Assembly (NCBI GenBank): GCA_035222895.1
Contig: JAVYIG010007501.1
Location: forward strand, 37,222-101,221
DNA length: 64,000 bases
Direction of reading: 5' to 3'
DNA from: Strongylocentrotus droebachiensis
Lineage: Eukaryota > Echinodermata > Echinoidea > Camarodonta > Strongylocentrotidae
Shown: piece by piece, positions 12,922 through 24,300 of the stretch
Position numbering within the stretch: the first letter of the stretch is position 1
How the letters are laid out: every line of letters starts with the position of its first letter
Notes under the pieces: model-generated
Told to the model about the DNA's origin: nothing
Databases searched by the model: none
What the model saw: only the letters and a program-made list of their open reading frames with translations
Made by a program: the position numbers and the translations under genes

Positions 12922-13526
12922 CATATTGCTCCGATTATCTCATTTTCGCTCGCGTAAACATTGCCAGCACAAACCACTGACCTCTACCTCCTGGACGGAT
13001 CATCGCCCGTTCCCATTCAATATACGTTACGTACTAAACGGCTGCATTGTCTGACCGTTCATGAATATTCATGTTTTTGCTAAACTCGGCAAAATGTTTG
13101 CTTTTACTAAATGGAGAAATGACGGTAGGGGGTTGGATGAAATGGACATAATGAACCAAGCAGAAGTGATCCATGATAATTCATGCTTCTTATCCTTCGT
13201 GTGCTAATTGACCTATAATCTTAAAATTGCTTGGCAAAATGAGTCCAAAGTTCGACTTGTTTCACATGTGTACTATAGGCAATGACGAGCTTGCAACCTA
13301 TTTTGATCAAATTACGGTGGGTGAACTTTCAAAAGTCAATGGGACATGAGGGTTCCAATGAAAGAGCTAGTGATAACGTAAGTCAGGGTGGGTGTGCTTT
13401 TCATTTAAACAAAAAATGAATTTTTAACGATTTTTTTTTGTTGGTACAATTCCATAACCTAACATGTATGGCTGCTGACTCTGACGAAAGGGGTCGTTGT
13501 GAAATGAGACTAAACGGAGCTATATG
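12922..13526 (+). mobile_element. ~600-bp TIR element of unknown family, copy 1
   Basis: Ends CATATTGCTCCGATTATCTC and, at the right, complement of GAGACTAAACGGAGCTATATG, giving imperfect inverted repeats of about 25 bp. Copies 2 and 3 are at 52584-53174 (+) and 58910-59514 (-). Contains no conserved reading frame. It lies within the TTAA-flanked insertion upstream of gene B. Confidence 0.75.
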
Positions 13527-13708
13527 GCTGCGTTCGGGCTGCGGTCGGGCTTCCGATTCATCCCCAGTGCGTGTGACGTGCGTTGCCGGTACTCCCTCCC
13601 TGCCTTTGCCACTCCATCCCTACGTTTTCAGAAAAACGTGGCGGCCGTGGCCCCCTCCAAGACCGTACGGCCTAAAAATACGCACGGTGGTTTGTGACCA
13701 ACGCTTAA

Positions 13709-14212
13709 AGGTAATACAAAGTTTTGGGAAATTTTGAAAATTGGGTGGATAGTGAATCTTTACAATTTTGTTATATTTGAATGCCCCTGTGGTTGTATTA
13801 TATGCACGAAAAAAAAATTAGCCCCTAAAACACTTCTGTTTTCGAGAAAAATTGAATATAAAATTTTACCGGTGCTCCCGGTAAATTTTGATAATTTTCA
13901 AACAGCGCCTAAAGCCGTACAATGGTAGGTGCGACCATGAAAATCTCAGAATATGTAGTTGTGATATATCATTTCCAAACGGGAATAGCTAATTGGTCGA
14001 TTTTAGTCAAGAAACGTTGTTTCATAGCTAAATTAATATCTTGACCTTGAGAGGGAGCTATACAACATAAAGAGTTTATTATTTATAATTTCATAACTTT
14101 AGACTCGATTTAAATCGCGACACAAATCACTGAATATTGTAGGATCGCATATGCTTCCAATATGTTAATTTGAACCAAATTCATGACCCCATACCAAAAC
14201 TTTGTAATACCT
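13709..14212 (+). mobile_element. piggyBac-type MITE, 504 bp, copy 1
   Basis: Flanked by TTAA on both sides (13705-13708 and 14213-14216). Inverted termini are AGGTAATACAAAGTTTTGG and the complement of CCAAAACTTTGTAATACCT. A near-identical 503-bp copy with the same TTAA flanks sits in a gene B intron at 37162-37664. No coding capacity. Confidence 0.85.
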
Positions 14213-14739
14213 TTAACTGGGTCAGCGCGCTAGCGTACGCGAAACAGACCGAAGTTCTCCTTACGCTTCGGTTTCGCGTATGTTGCACGCACGTGAATAC
14301 TAGGCCTATTACAGTCGCGTCATCCGTAGTCGTATTATACCCGATTTTTCCCTGAGTGGGCCTCGGGAAAGATGCATATAGTCTCGTCAGCTACAGCCCC
14401 TTTAATGTATGATGGCGATATTTTAACGAACTACTAACGCGCCGAGCGTATACATGTAGGCCTATATGCTCTTCGTTTGGGACACGAATTAGAATCTGAA
14501 GGTTTCGAAATAAAAGATAAAGTAAATTGAATTTGTCTGGCGGGCCCTAATGCATTATTATATATATTTGTTCTAATTCTAAATAAATAAAATTATTTTT
14601 GCCCTTGTTGTTTGAGAACCATTTTTTAAATAATTTGACTGGTTCAAATATAAAATATCTCCTCAGTGCTTTCGTTGCATCTATGATCTATCCCGGAACT
14701 GAAAACATAATAGCCTTACGTACCTATAGAAAACAAGGT

Positions 14740-15303
14740 TTCATAACGAATAGTAATTATGCATCAAGTTGAGTCGGGTGGCTAGCAAATAATATGTGTT
14801 AATGTGCAATACACCAAGCTCCCAAGCATTGAATTTGCTCTCAAAAGATCTCATTCGTATCATTTGAATAGAGCATTGTGTCAGGTGCGCGTACAATGCC
14901 AAATGTAAACATGACATCATGCCATTAACAATTAACACGGAACGATACGAGTCAAGTGCATTTCAATACCTTTCACGGGCTTGTGACGAACGTTTTACAC
15001 CTTTCATTGCACTTTGAGGAAGTTGGCCATTAAAAAAACAGTGCTCCGTTTCGACTTACAACGAGGAAAGGCAAGCTTTACTTTAAGTTCTTGGTACGGG
15101 AAAACACCACTACCTGACTACGTCTACCTACCAATTGACATTTTGGGAACGACAGCTTGGTGGAAAATTGAAATGTGTATATTTCTGTGCTTGAAACCTC
15201 GTTAAGAAATACACTATCTAGGAACATCAACCTTCTTGTGTACAGGAAGCAGAGGCAATAGGAGCAATATCTTAGATGAGCCTCGTGGTATGCTACAGGT
15301 ATG
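14740..15303 (+). promoter_or_regulatory. Gene B upstream block conserved with gene C (candidate promoter and 5' UTR)
   Basis: Aligns with 58770-59902 upstream of gene C, apart from the 605-bp insertion there. It contains AATGTAAACATGACATCATG (a forkhead-like GTAAACA next to a CRE/AP-1-like TGACATCA, about 14900-14922) and an ETS-like ACAGGAAGC just upstream of the first exon, all present in both copies. Transcription start and core promoter cannot be placed. The motifs are consensus matches only, and conservation covers the whole block, not just these sites. Confidence 0.35.
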
Positions 15304-15394
15304 ATGCATATCCTTCATCGAATCGTGTCTGTGTCTATGCAGATGTTGGCCATCTTGGTGTTGATGATCAGCCTTCACAGAGATACATGGCAAG
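15304..15394 (+). CDS. Gene B exon 1: signal peptide
   Basis: Encodes MHILHRIVSVSMQMLAILVL and onwards to HRDTWQ, ending in phase 1 before GTAAAT. The run LAILVLMIS is the hydrophobic core of a signal peptide. Phase 1 joins the next exon (20325) to give Val-Asn-Gly-Gln. An ATG at 15301 is also in frame, but 15304 aligns with the ATG at 59903 of gene C. An inner ATG (before GlnMetLeu) is also shared and could start translation. The exon is separated from the next by 4.9 kb, against 1.2 kb in gene C. Confidence 0.8.
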
Positions 15395-18300
15395 GTAAAT
15401 ACACGCATCGATGCGTGAGCTAATTATACCGCACTCACTACGATCCCGTTTAAGCTTTAAGGTATTACCTTTTGGAATAGGATCCTTCATTGTGTTCATG
15501 TCTCCATTTTCGATCTTTACTATTTCCTTTAACAGGTAACTACAAGCAAATCAGACTGATCTAGGGTATGTTATGTAGGCGTGGATGTGTCTTGGAGGCG
15601 GCTATATTGTGCAGGTGCCGTGGTATAGTGGTTCATTCACTTGACTATCAATCCAAGGGTTGAGGGTTCAAATCCCAGCCGGGCACTAATTCCTCTTGGC
15701 AAGATATTTATCCGCATTTGCTACTCTCCATTCAGATGTAAATGAGCACCTGACAGTTGCTGTGGTAATTTTATTACATCAAAAACAGCATTATGCTGAT
15801 GGGCTTCCCTGAGGAAATAGAATTATCATAATTGCTATTATTATGATTTAATCAATATCATTATTATTAGTAGTAGTATTATTATTATGATTATTATTAT
15901 TATTATGCCTAGGTAAGTATATTATTCTGAATATGTATTATTGTTCTTATTGTTCTCATGTCACATGGCAACTCAAATATTTACACGTATCCAAACGCCA
16001 CATACCGAACCCCAATACCTTCACAGTTCCTGCTGTAAGCAAAGCCAACAAGTTATGATATTTCAATCGACTCACCGAGAAATATAAACAAGTCCCAAAA
16101 CAATTATGGAACTGTCACCAAAAGGTAACCTTTAGGGTTACAATTCAAATAAAACATCGTAATCACATTTTCAACTTAAGATTTGCAAGTCTCACAGTAC
16201 CTCCTACTCCTCTCCTCCGTTGACTCTGTATAACTTGGTCCTGTAATTGACCTACAATCCCCTACACTTCTCAAGCTTCCCTTTTTATGTCTCACACATA
16301 ACTCACTTCACTAGGATTAGGTCCTGAACTAACCTACCTGTTTGTCAAATAATGAACTTACAAAGTGAATCCTTTTCAGCCACGGCGTATTAATTTTTTC
16401 CCAGCATGTCTATATGCTAACTTTGGCACATTATATTCCTTATGAGCAGTGGCGTACCTGGGGTACTCCGTCAGGGGGGGGGGGGGGGCAAGCGACCGAA
16501 ACAAACAAAAAAGGCGATGCTAATTTTCACTTCTGGCGAGCGAGCGAGCAAAAAAAAATCTTTAAGTAACGTTTGGTATATAAACTGGTATTGTTGCAAG
16601 TTGGGGGTGGGAACATTCACTTGTTAGCGACGTTAATTCCATTTTTTGCAAAAGGAGCGTAGCGAGCAAGAAAAAAATCACTTCTTTTTTAATAATTGCC
16701 ACTTAAACTTGGTTCAATTGTCCCATGCAGGGCGCGGGATCAATTGTGTTTAGGGTGATTTTATACCCATTTTAGCTAGCGAGCCAAAATACATCTTTCT
16801 CTCAATGAATTGCTATATAAAATTTGTTTCATTGTTGCAGGTCGGGCGCGGGCACAATCGTGTTTAAGGCAATGTCAATCCCATTTTGGCGGGCAGGCAA
16901 CCCCCTACATTTCTCTTTTTAATGATATTGTAGCAGGTTAGTGGTGGGCACATAATTCCACGAGCTCGCGAGCGTAGCGAGCGAGCGAAGAAAAAATCAC
17001 TTCTCTTTTATAGGGAAAAATATGGTACATAAAACTTGGGTTCATTGTTCCATGTCAGGGAAGTGATTATTAAAAGCGGTGTTATTTCTATTTTGGCGAG
17101 CGAGCGTAGCGAGCGAGCAAAAAAATCACTTCTCTTGTATAGGGAAAATATGGTACATAAACTTGGGTTCATTGTTCCATGTCAGGGACGTGATTATTAA
17201 AAGCGGTGTTATTCCTATTTTGGCGAGCGAGCGTAGCGAGCGAGCAAAATTTTTGTAATGATAATTGGTTCAGAAATTTCAGATTTTTTTGTTGCAGGGC
17301 AGGGCTTACACAATCATGTCTAAGGTGATGTTAATTCCGTTTTGGCGAGCACGAGCACACCAAAACTTCTTTGAATAACGTTTGGTACATAATTATTAAC
17401 TGGTTGTTGCAGGTTGGGGCGGGCACGTTAGCGGTGTCAATTCCATTTTGGCGAGCGAGCATAGCGAGCAAGCAAAAAAAAATTCTCTTTTAATAGAAAT
17501 TAATAAATAAACTTGTTTTTATTGGTGCAGGTCAGGATGGACGCAATCGCGTTTTACGCGATTCAATTCCTTTTTGGCGAGAGGGCGAAAAAACTCTTCC
17601 ATTTTTAATGATATTGTTGCAGGTCAAGGGTGGGCACAATTATTTCCAAAGCAATATCCATTCATTTTATTCGCGAGCAAGTGTAGCGAGCGAGAAAAAT
17701 GAATTACTTTCTTTTAGTAACATTTGGTACATACACTGTGTGTTATTGTTGCCATGGTTGCAGGTCGGGGCCAGTCGGGGCAGGCACAATTGTATTCTAG
17801 GCAATGTTAATCCTTTTCTTTTTTCAGGGGGACGAGCAAGTGAAAACATTTAATACAAAATAGGCTAGCAAGCAGATCGCGCCAGCGAAGAGTTTCGAAT
17901 TTGTTATATCACTTATATTTTCCTATTTTCATTTGTCTTAATTTTTCCAGGGCCGTATGCGGAATATTTTTCTGGTGGGGGAGGGGGAAAAATGCGTTAA
18001 AAGTTTTCGAAGAATCTCAAAAGCAAAAGGAGTGAAGGGAGTTCGAGCGACCGAACTGGTCATGAGGGTACTTTTGCATTTTCAAAAGTAGAATTGAAGG
18101 ATTTGGTATAGGCCTACACTACATTTTCAGGAAAAAAACTGTACGTTTTCAAAATATCTGGGGTCAACTGCCCCCCCCCCCCCCCCGGCCCCCCCCCCCC
18201 CCCTGGTGCGTACGGCCATGGTCTTTTTTTTTTAATTTCCCCATTTTTTTTCCTTTCCTTTTCTCTTCTTCTTCCTTTTTTCTTTCCTTTTTCTTTTTTT

Positions 18301-21300
18301 CCTTTTTTCTCCTTTTTTCCTTTTTTTCTTCCCTTTTCTTTTTTTCTTTTTCTTTCCTTTCCTTTCTTTTCTTTTCTTTCCCCTTTTTTTTTCGCCTGGA
18401 GCCCGTCAGGGGGGGGGGGCACTCTGCCCCCCCCTGCCCCCCCCATAGGTACGCCAGTGCTTATGAGAAAAACTAACAAACTCCCACCATACATTAGGAT
18501 TGTCGACCTTATAATTTACTTCCCATCCTATGTTCTTTTAACCTGTACATCTAGACCTGAAGTAGATTTCAATATTCAAAATCTTTACCTTCTTTAATCT
18601 TTAATAGTACAATTTTTTTTTCAACCGGACGCTTCTTTTGTGTCATTTGAATAGAAACTGCAATAGTGTACATTTGTCATTCCAAATAAATGACATGACC
18701 AACATCAATTTCAAAATAGAATTTAAGTCTACTCTGCTCTAGAGGGCCTGTAAGAAATATCACACTTGACCCTTTTTAAATTATGTTAAAGTCAGTCAAT
18801 GGCAATCCAAATACCCTTTGGATATGATCGGAATTAACCGTAAGACGTCTTCGGAAAATCGACACATCCAACACGTATATCATTCAACAATGACACACAA
18901 TTTCGCCTGTAGTAATAACTCAGTTCGTCTGCACTATACTTTCCAACTATTTCTTTCGCTGTAAGTCTTATAAGTGTAGCAAGATAAATATGGTATGATA
19001 CAGCTCACCATTTATTGTTCCCGTTGGTAAAAATGTCCGTTCGTTATATCGAAAGGTCCAGCTCCACTTTACAGTCATGTAAAAACCCCTGGCTTTTGGG
19101 CTCTAAAGGTTGGACGTGGTCCCAACATTAGGCGCCATCTAAAATTTAAGAATTCATGCATACACTTTCTAGTCTGGGTTCACAGCCTAAACATTATATT
19201 GTCGTATATATTCATTCATTGTATTCATAATTATAGAACGACTGGAATTAAACTAACTTTCACAGATGGAAGCCACAAAATTGCACTTATTTATTTTTAA
19301 ATAGTTCAAAATAAATGTCATACCTTCATTTCCCCGACATTTTGATTATCATCGTACACGAACAAATAGCCAAGTGATACAATATGAAATAATACATTTA
19401 AATCGCATACCGATGGTTGCAATATACCAAAACTACACAAAATATTAGCCATTTCTGCTAGGCCGAATCAAAACCGTCTGTCTCTTGACTTTTAAAGAAA
19501 CTCAACAATTTCTGCCCAGTAAAAACATCATAAGAAAATCAGCAATGTCTGCAGAGCAGAACCAAATCCCGTATGCCTGTTCGCTCCTAAATTGAGGTGT
19601 GGCAAAGTCTCAGACTGTACCCACGCCAAACCTCTACACGTTTTGTTCAAAACCTAAAGCAGGTGCATAGTCATACCTTCATTTTTGTTAACATAATACC
19701 GGGCCAGCACAATAATCCCTGGCATAGCTTAATTAATTAACTCTATACCATCAATGGAACTTTCCAGACCTTTACTCTCACCATTTCTTCACCTCAACAT
19801 TCAGTACCAGCCTACATACTCCTTTCTTCAATTAAATACTTATCTCTCTCTCGATTGAGATACAAAGACACACAAAAAATATACATGTATTTATGAGCAT
19901 TTTCAAAGTGACATTTTAAACAAACCTTACAGCGTTTAACTTGAAATGCACGAATCAAGATTAATTGATTGAACTAAGCAAAACTGTTCATTTATATTTT
20001 CAATCATTTCAATCGTTTGCACGATTGCACGATTTGTTAATCATAATTTTGTTCTCAATTTTATTTAAGCTCTTCAAGAAAATCAAATTAAATTATGATA
20101 TTTTTCTTCAAAAACCTAACCAACATCTTTAACAGATATATATATATATCATACATAATGTATAAACATAGAATATCACAAACAAAATAAACATGAAGGA
20201 AGACGATTTAACAAAACAATTTTGTTGCTATCTACTTTTAAAACTATATAAAGATATTATTGCCTAGAAGAAGTCTAGGAATTTATAATACATTCATTAG
20301 TAATGTTATTACATTCATATTCAGTCAATGGGCAGATATGTAATACTCCAGGCTGGCTAGACTACGGTGATTCACAGTACCTCATCGTTAACTATGGAAG
20401 GACCTGGTCTGCTGCGAGGATCCACTGCCAAGACAACGGTGGAGATCTTGCATTTATAAGTGATCATGAACAAACTGTAAGTGGAATAAAATTCACCAAT
20501 ATGTATTCACCGATAAGATTTTTCACCAATATTTCCTATTTTCTCCATCCCATGTTTATCAGTTGTGTGAAAAACTGTTACATGTTAATAGAAAAATGCG
20601 TATGATTTTTGTATTTGTTTTAACTATTTATTTATTTATCCATTTATTTATTTCGATTTTTGTTGGTTGGGAGATTGGGGGCGGGGGGCTATTTAAACCA
20701 CTTTTACTAGTTCATTTTTCTTTGTGAAATGTGTGTTCCAGTTTTATTTTTTGTGTGTAAATTTATTTCATTTTGCATGGATTTAACATGATGGTAACAA
20801 CTATATAATCCCTGACCTCTAATACCATACTTGGTATGTCAGTGTGTACCCTATAGGTAGATAAATATGGTTACTGCAGATCATTTTTGATGAAGTGAAG
20901 TTGGATTTCACTGTACTTTTTTAAATTTCTATTCTACGATTTGCCGTATACTAAATCCACTAGTTTAAAATTTGACCATATAATAGCTTGCGCATGTCCT
21001 TAAAACAAATTCAAACCTTGTTCAGGAAAAAGTGATTGATGCCTAAAAAAAAACATATTTAAGGATACTCCATGACTACATTTTATTTTTCACAATGACT
21101 TTTTGTTTTACATCTCAGACTTTTCTCGTCACCTACACGTCGAAATCTACTGAAGGATATAGCTACTGGATAGGGCTTCGTGACTCAAATGGTGATGGAC
21201 AGTACACATGGATTGATGACACACAACCAGAGTTAATATTCAACAATAATAATGATAATGATAGTTATAAAAATACAATGTTGAAAATCAGTTTTTTGTT

Positions 21301-24300
21301 CACCTCTTGTCATAAATTCATTATTAGAATATGATTTATTCGTGATAGATAAGGTATGGATATATCATATCAGAACTCTACTGATCAATCTAAAGCGCCA
21401 AAAAGATTGATCAATTGAATTCTTAGAAAACTTTATCCGTAAAAAATAAACTTTTTAGTCAGAATCTTTTTTCACGAAAATGGAAACGAAGAAATTATTC
21501 CAATTTTTGGTGCGACATTGTAATGACAACATCAATAATAATTATAATAATCATGATAATAATAATTTAATAATGATAAGGATGATAATAACATTTTTGA
21601 TAATCATGATGGAATGATATTTAATAATGATAAGGATGATAATAACATTTTTGATAATCATGATGGAATGATATTTGTATAATCATAACAGAATAACAAT
21701 ATTGGCTCGTTAAAGGGTCAGATAATAGCGCATGTACTATTCAAGTCTGACCTCAATAGAAATAACAACAATTATCTATAATGATAATGATAATGGTGGC
21801 AATCATGAAAGTGTGCAGCTTTGTTTTGTCTTGTCTTGTCATGAATTGTTTTGTCATGTTTTGTCTGATCTTATAATGTCAGTTTCCTGTCCTTTGTGTC
21901 CCGTCTTGTCATTTCGTTCTTTCGTATATCTCGATTACTTAGACACTTTAAAATAATTTATGAAAATGGTGTTCATATTATATTATTATTGGAAACCTAC
22001 ACAAAACAAGCTATGCTTTCCAGTTTGTTCCCGTATAATTTTATAATTTTGAACTTACTTTGTCAACTAGTTTCTTTATTGTGGAAACAATTGATATGAA
22101 ATGGAATAAATTCGAATCGATCAATCATAAGGGTTGTTTATGAAGATGATGATTGCAATGATAATAATTTTAGGTTTCAAGCTGACCTTGTATACAAACA
22201 GTGGCATGATAGTCCTAGATAACACCTTCATTATTTGCCAATTATGTTAGTTAGACTCCTTTTGTTTATTCTCAAAATTGCACCTTTTTTCAGTAGTCAT
22301 ATCCACAAAGTTTCTATATGTATTCATTATCACACAACATCTGTGAAAATTATTTCGCTTTTTTCCTATCTCGACTTTCAATATGAGAACCTTTCTCCGA
22401 TGAAATGTATTTTTCAATGGATATAAAAGTAAAGGAATAAACTCGAATTTTTAAAATACCTTTATTTCTTTTGATAGGTACTCGAATTGGTCCCCTTCAC
22501 AACCGTCAAGTAGCCATGAATGTGTCCGCATGAGATCTTCATACAGCGTTGTAAATCAAGGGAAATGGCAAACAAGTTCCTGTTCAGCTCCCCGTGTCCA
22601 CATATGTCAACGTCCGAAAGGTTAATGTATACATGATATATGAATATTTATGTGGCCAGTGCAACAGTAACCTCAGTGGTGATCGACATCTTCTTCCAAT
22701 ACATTTATCATTTATGTTGCTCGGCCATTGGAAATGTTCTGACCACCATTCTAATGTAATTATTATGAATGAATGAATAAATGAAATAAATGCATAAATA
22801 AATCAATTAATAAATATATAAATAAATAAATTATTAATTAATCAATTAATGAAATGAATAATAAAAAAACAGCAAAACTAAACAAGGCAAATAATTTTAG
22901 TTGTAATATATGACATGAGAAAATTGGACTAAACTTGTGTCATTTTTACATCGTCAGATTCCCGTTGTTCGTGGCATCGTTTCGGTCAATCGTCATATCG
23001 GTTCTACGGAGAAGCAATGTCGTATGATGGTGCTAGAGCACACTGCATGAGCAATGGTGGTGACCTGGCTATTATCAAATCAGAACAACTTAATGTAAGA
23101 GAACATAAACTTACACTTTCACATTTATTAAACGTAACATTAATTCCATTTCTTTGTAAAGGAACATACAGTCAGGAAACTTGGGCATTTTCTTCAGCCG
23201 TAGGTAACACAACTCATAATATGATAATGTTTAAGACAAGATTCCAAAAATTATTTATATTAGAACTGAGCTTTTAGCCTGGATTCAAATGATTGCAAAT
23301 GAATATCAAGAAGGTGTTTAGACTGGAGCATATCATTTCATGATAACCCAGAAATGTTATTCATAACTCAGATGTAAAATGTAAACGCCTCTTACAATAA
23401 AAACTCCAATGAAGGAACAACTCGGTGGGAAGTACTGACCATTGGTAACGTTCATGACAATATATTTTCAGACGAGAGGGAACCAGATTTTGTGTTCAGT
23501 ACGTCTGCTTGTGTCTTCTTTTCCCACGTTCCTTTTCAAGAATTTCCTGGTAGGATTCATATCATCTTCAAACCCGTCGAACACTTGCTATTGGTTTGGT
23601 CTAAGGAGAGGCAGTGGTAACAGTTTCGTATGGGTAAATGGCACTGCAGAAAGGTGATTTCATATTATTCTCTTCTCCTTCGAATTTCTCCTTTCTTTTT
23701 GCTTATTTTTCATTTGCAACAAACCAGTCTTTTAAGTATTAAAAGCAGTTATAGCTTCATCATTTTTTCCCCAATTATTATTAGGTTCACTAATACGAAC
23801 TATAATGCATTTCTACATAGCCAAGGTTGTTTTATAGATCTTTTTACGAGCAGTATAAACCGTATTCCCGTTGGGATTTAGTAAAATACCAGTGTTCCGA
23901 TGTGTAAGAGTAAAACTTTGTGATACTGAACGATGATTATCTTTTATACTCATATTCCAAATCAACCATTTGGTATAATAGAAGAGCTGAGTATTCCTGG
24001 GCTCCAGGAGAACCAAACTCTCGTAATAATGTGAATTACTGCGCCTGCATGTACTCTTTCGTGGATGTAAGAGATGGACGTCATGGGAAATGGGATGACA
24101 CTTGGTATTTATATCCAAAACCATACATCTGTGAGAGGCCTCAGGGTAGGTGTGCTCTGTATTGTAAGATCCATGTTTTCATTGAATAATACAGTGTGGT
24201 GGTGGTGGTGGTGGTGGTTATTTTACCTGACTGCTAAGAAAGCATAAATGCTTGTAAGTAAGCAACCAGACGGCCGACGGCTTTAGGTCTTCTCCGAGAG

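Larger units (their letters stand above)
12678..14401. mobile_element. TTAA-flanked 1.7-kb composite insertion upstream of gene B
   Basis: The sequence left of 12677 and right of 14402 is contiguous in the gene C upstream region, joined at a single TTAA near 58498. Gene B therefore carries a 1,724-bp insertion with a TTAA duplication, as piggyBac-type elements make. The inner ends show a short inverted match (AAGGGGTTGTA left, complement of CTACAGCCCCT right). Two further elements lie inside it (12922-13526 and 13709-14212), so it is nested. No intact transposase was seen. Confidence 0.6.
15395..20324. other. Gene B intron 1 (4.9 kb), expanded by repeats
   Basis: Contains a SINE (15614-15910) and a 2-kb hAT-type element (16447-18459). 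Its two ends align with gene C intron 1 (15395-15560 with 59994-60130; 19930-20324 with 60770-61166). About 1.5 kb between 18460 and 19930 shows nothing recognisable. Confidence 0.7.

Noticed and set aside
12752-13054. 100-residue plus-strand frame
   Set aside because: Crosses the border of a TIR element and its host insertion; no domain, no splice support.
15614-15690. Functional tRNA gene (also at 28702 and 395)
   Set aside because: A and B boxes are present but stems pair imperfectly, and each is followed by a SINE body and ATT tail; better explained as SINE heads.
18114-18494. 126-residue Lys/Glu-rich frame on the minus strand
   Set aside because: Translation of CT/homopolymer tracts inside the hAT-type element; no composition of a real protein, no conserved counterpart.
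23472-23540. Earlier acceptor (TTTTCAG at 23471) for the second CTLD2 exon
   Set aside because: It adds residues with no CTLD counterpart, and the equivalent start in gene C meets an early in-frame stop; the shared acceptor TTTTCAAG at 23540 gives the usual FLV start and the 113-bp length seen in CTLD1.
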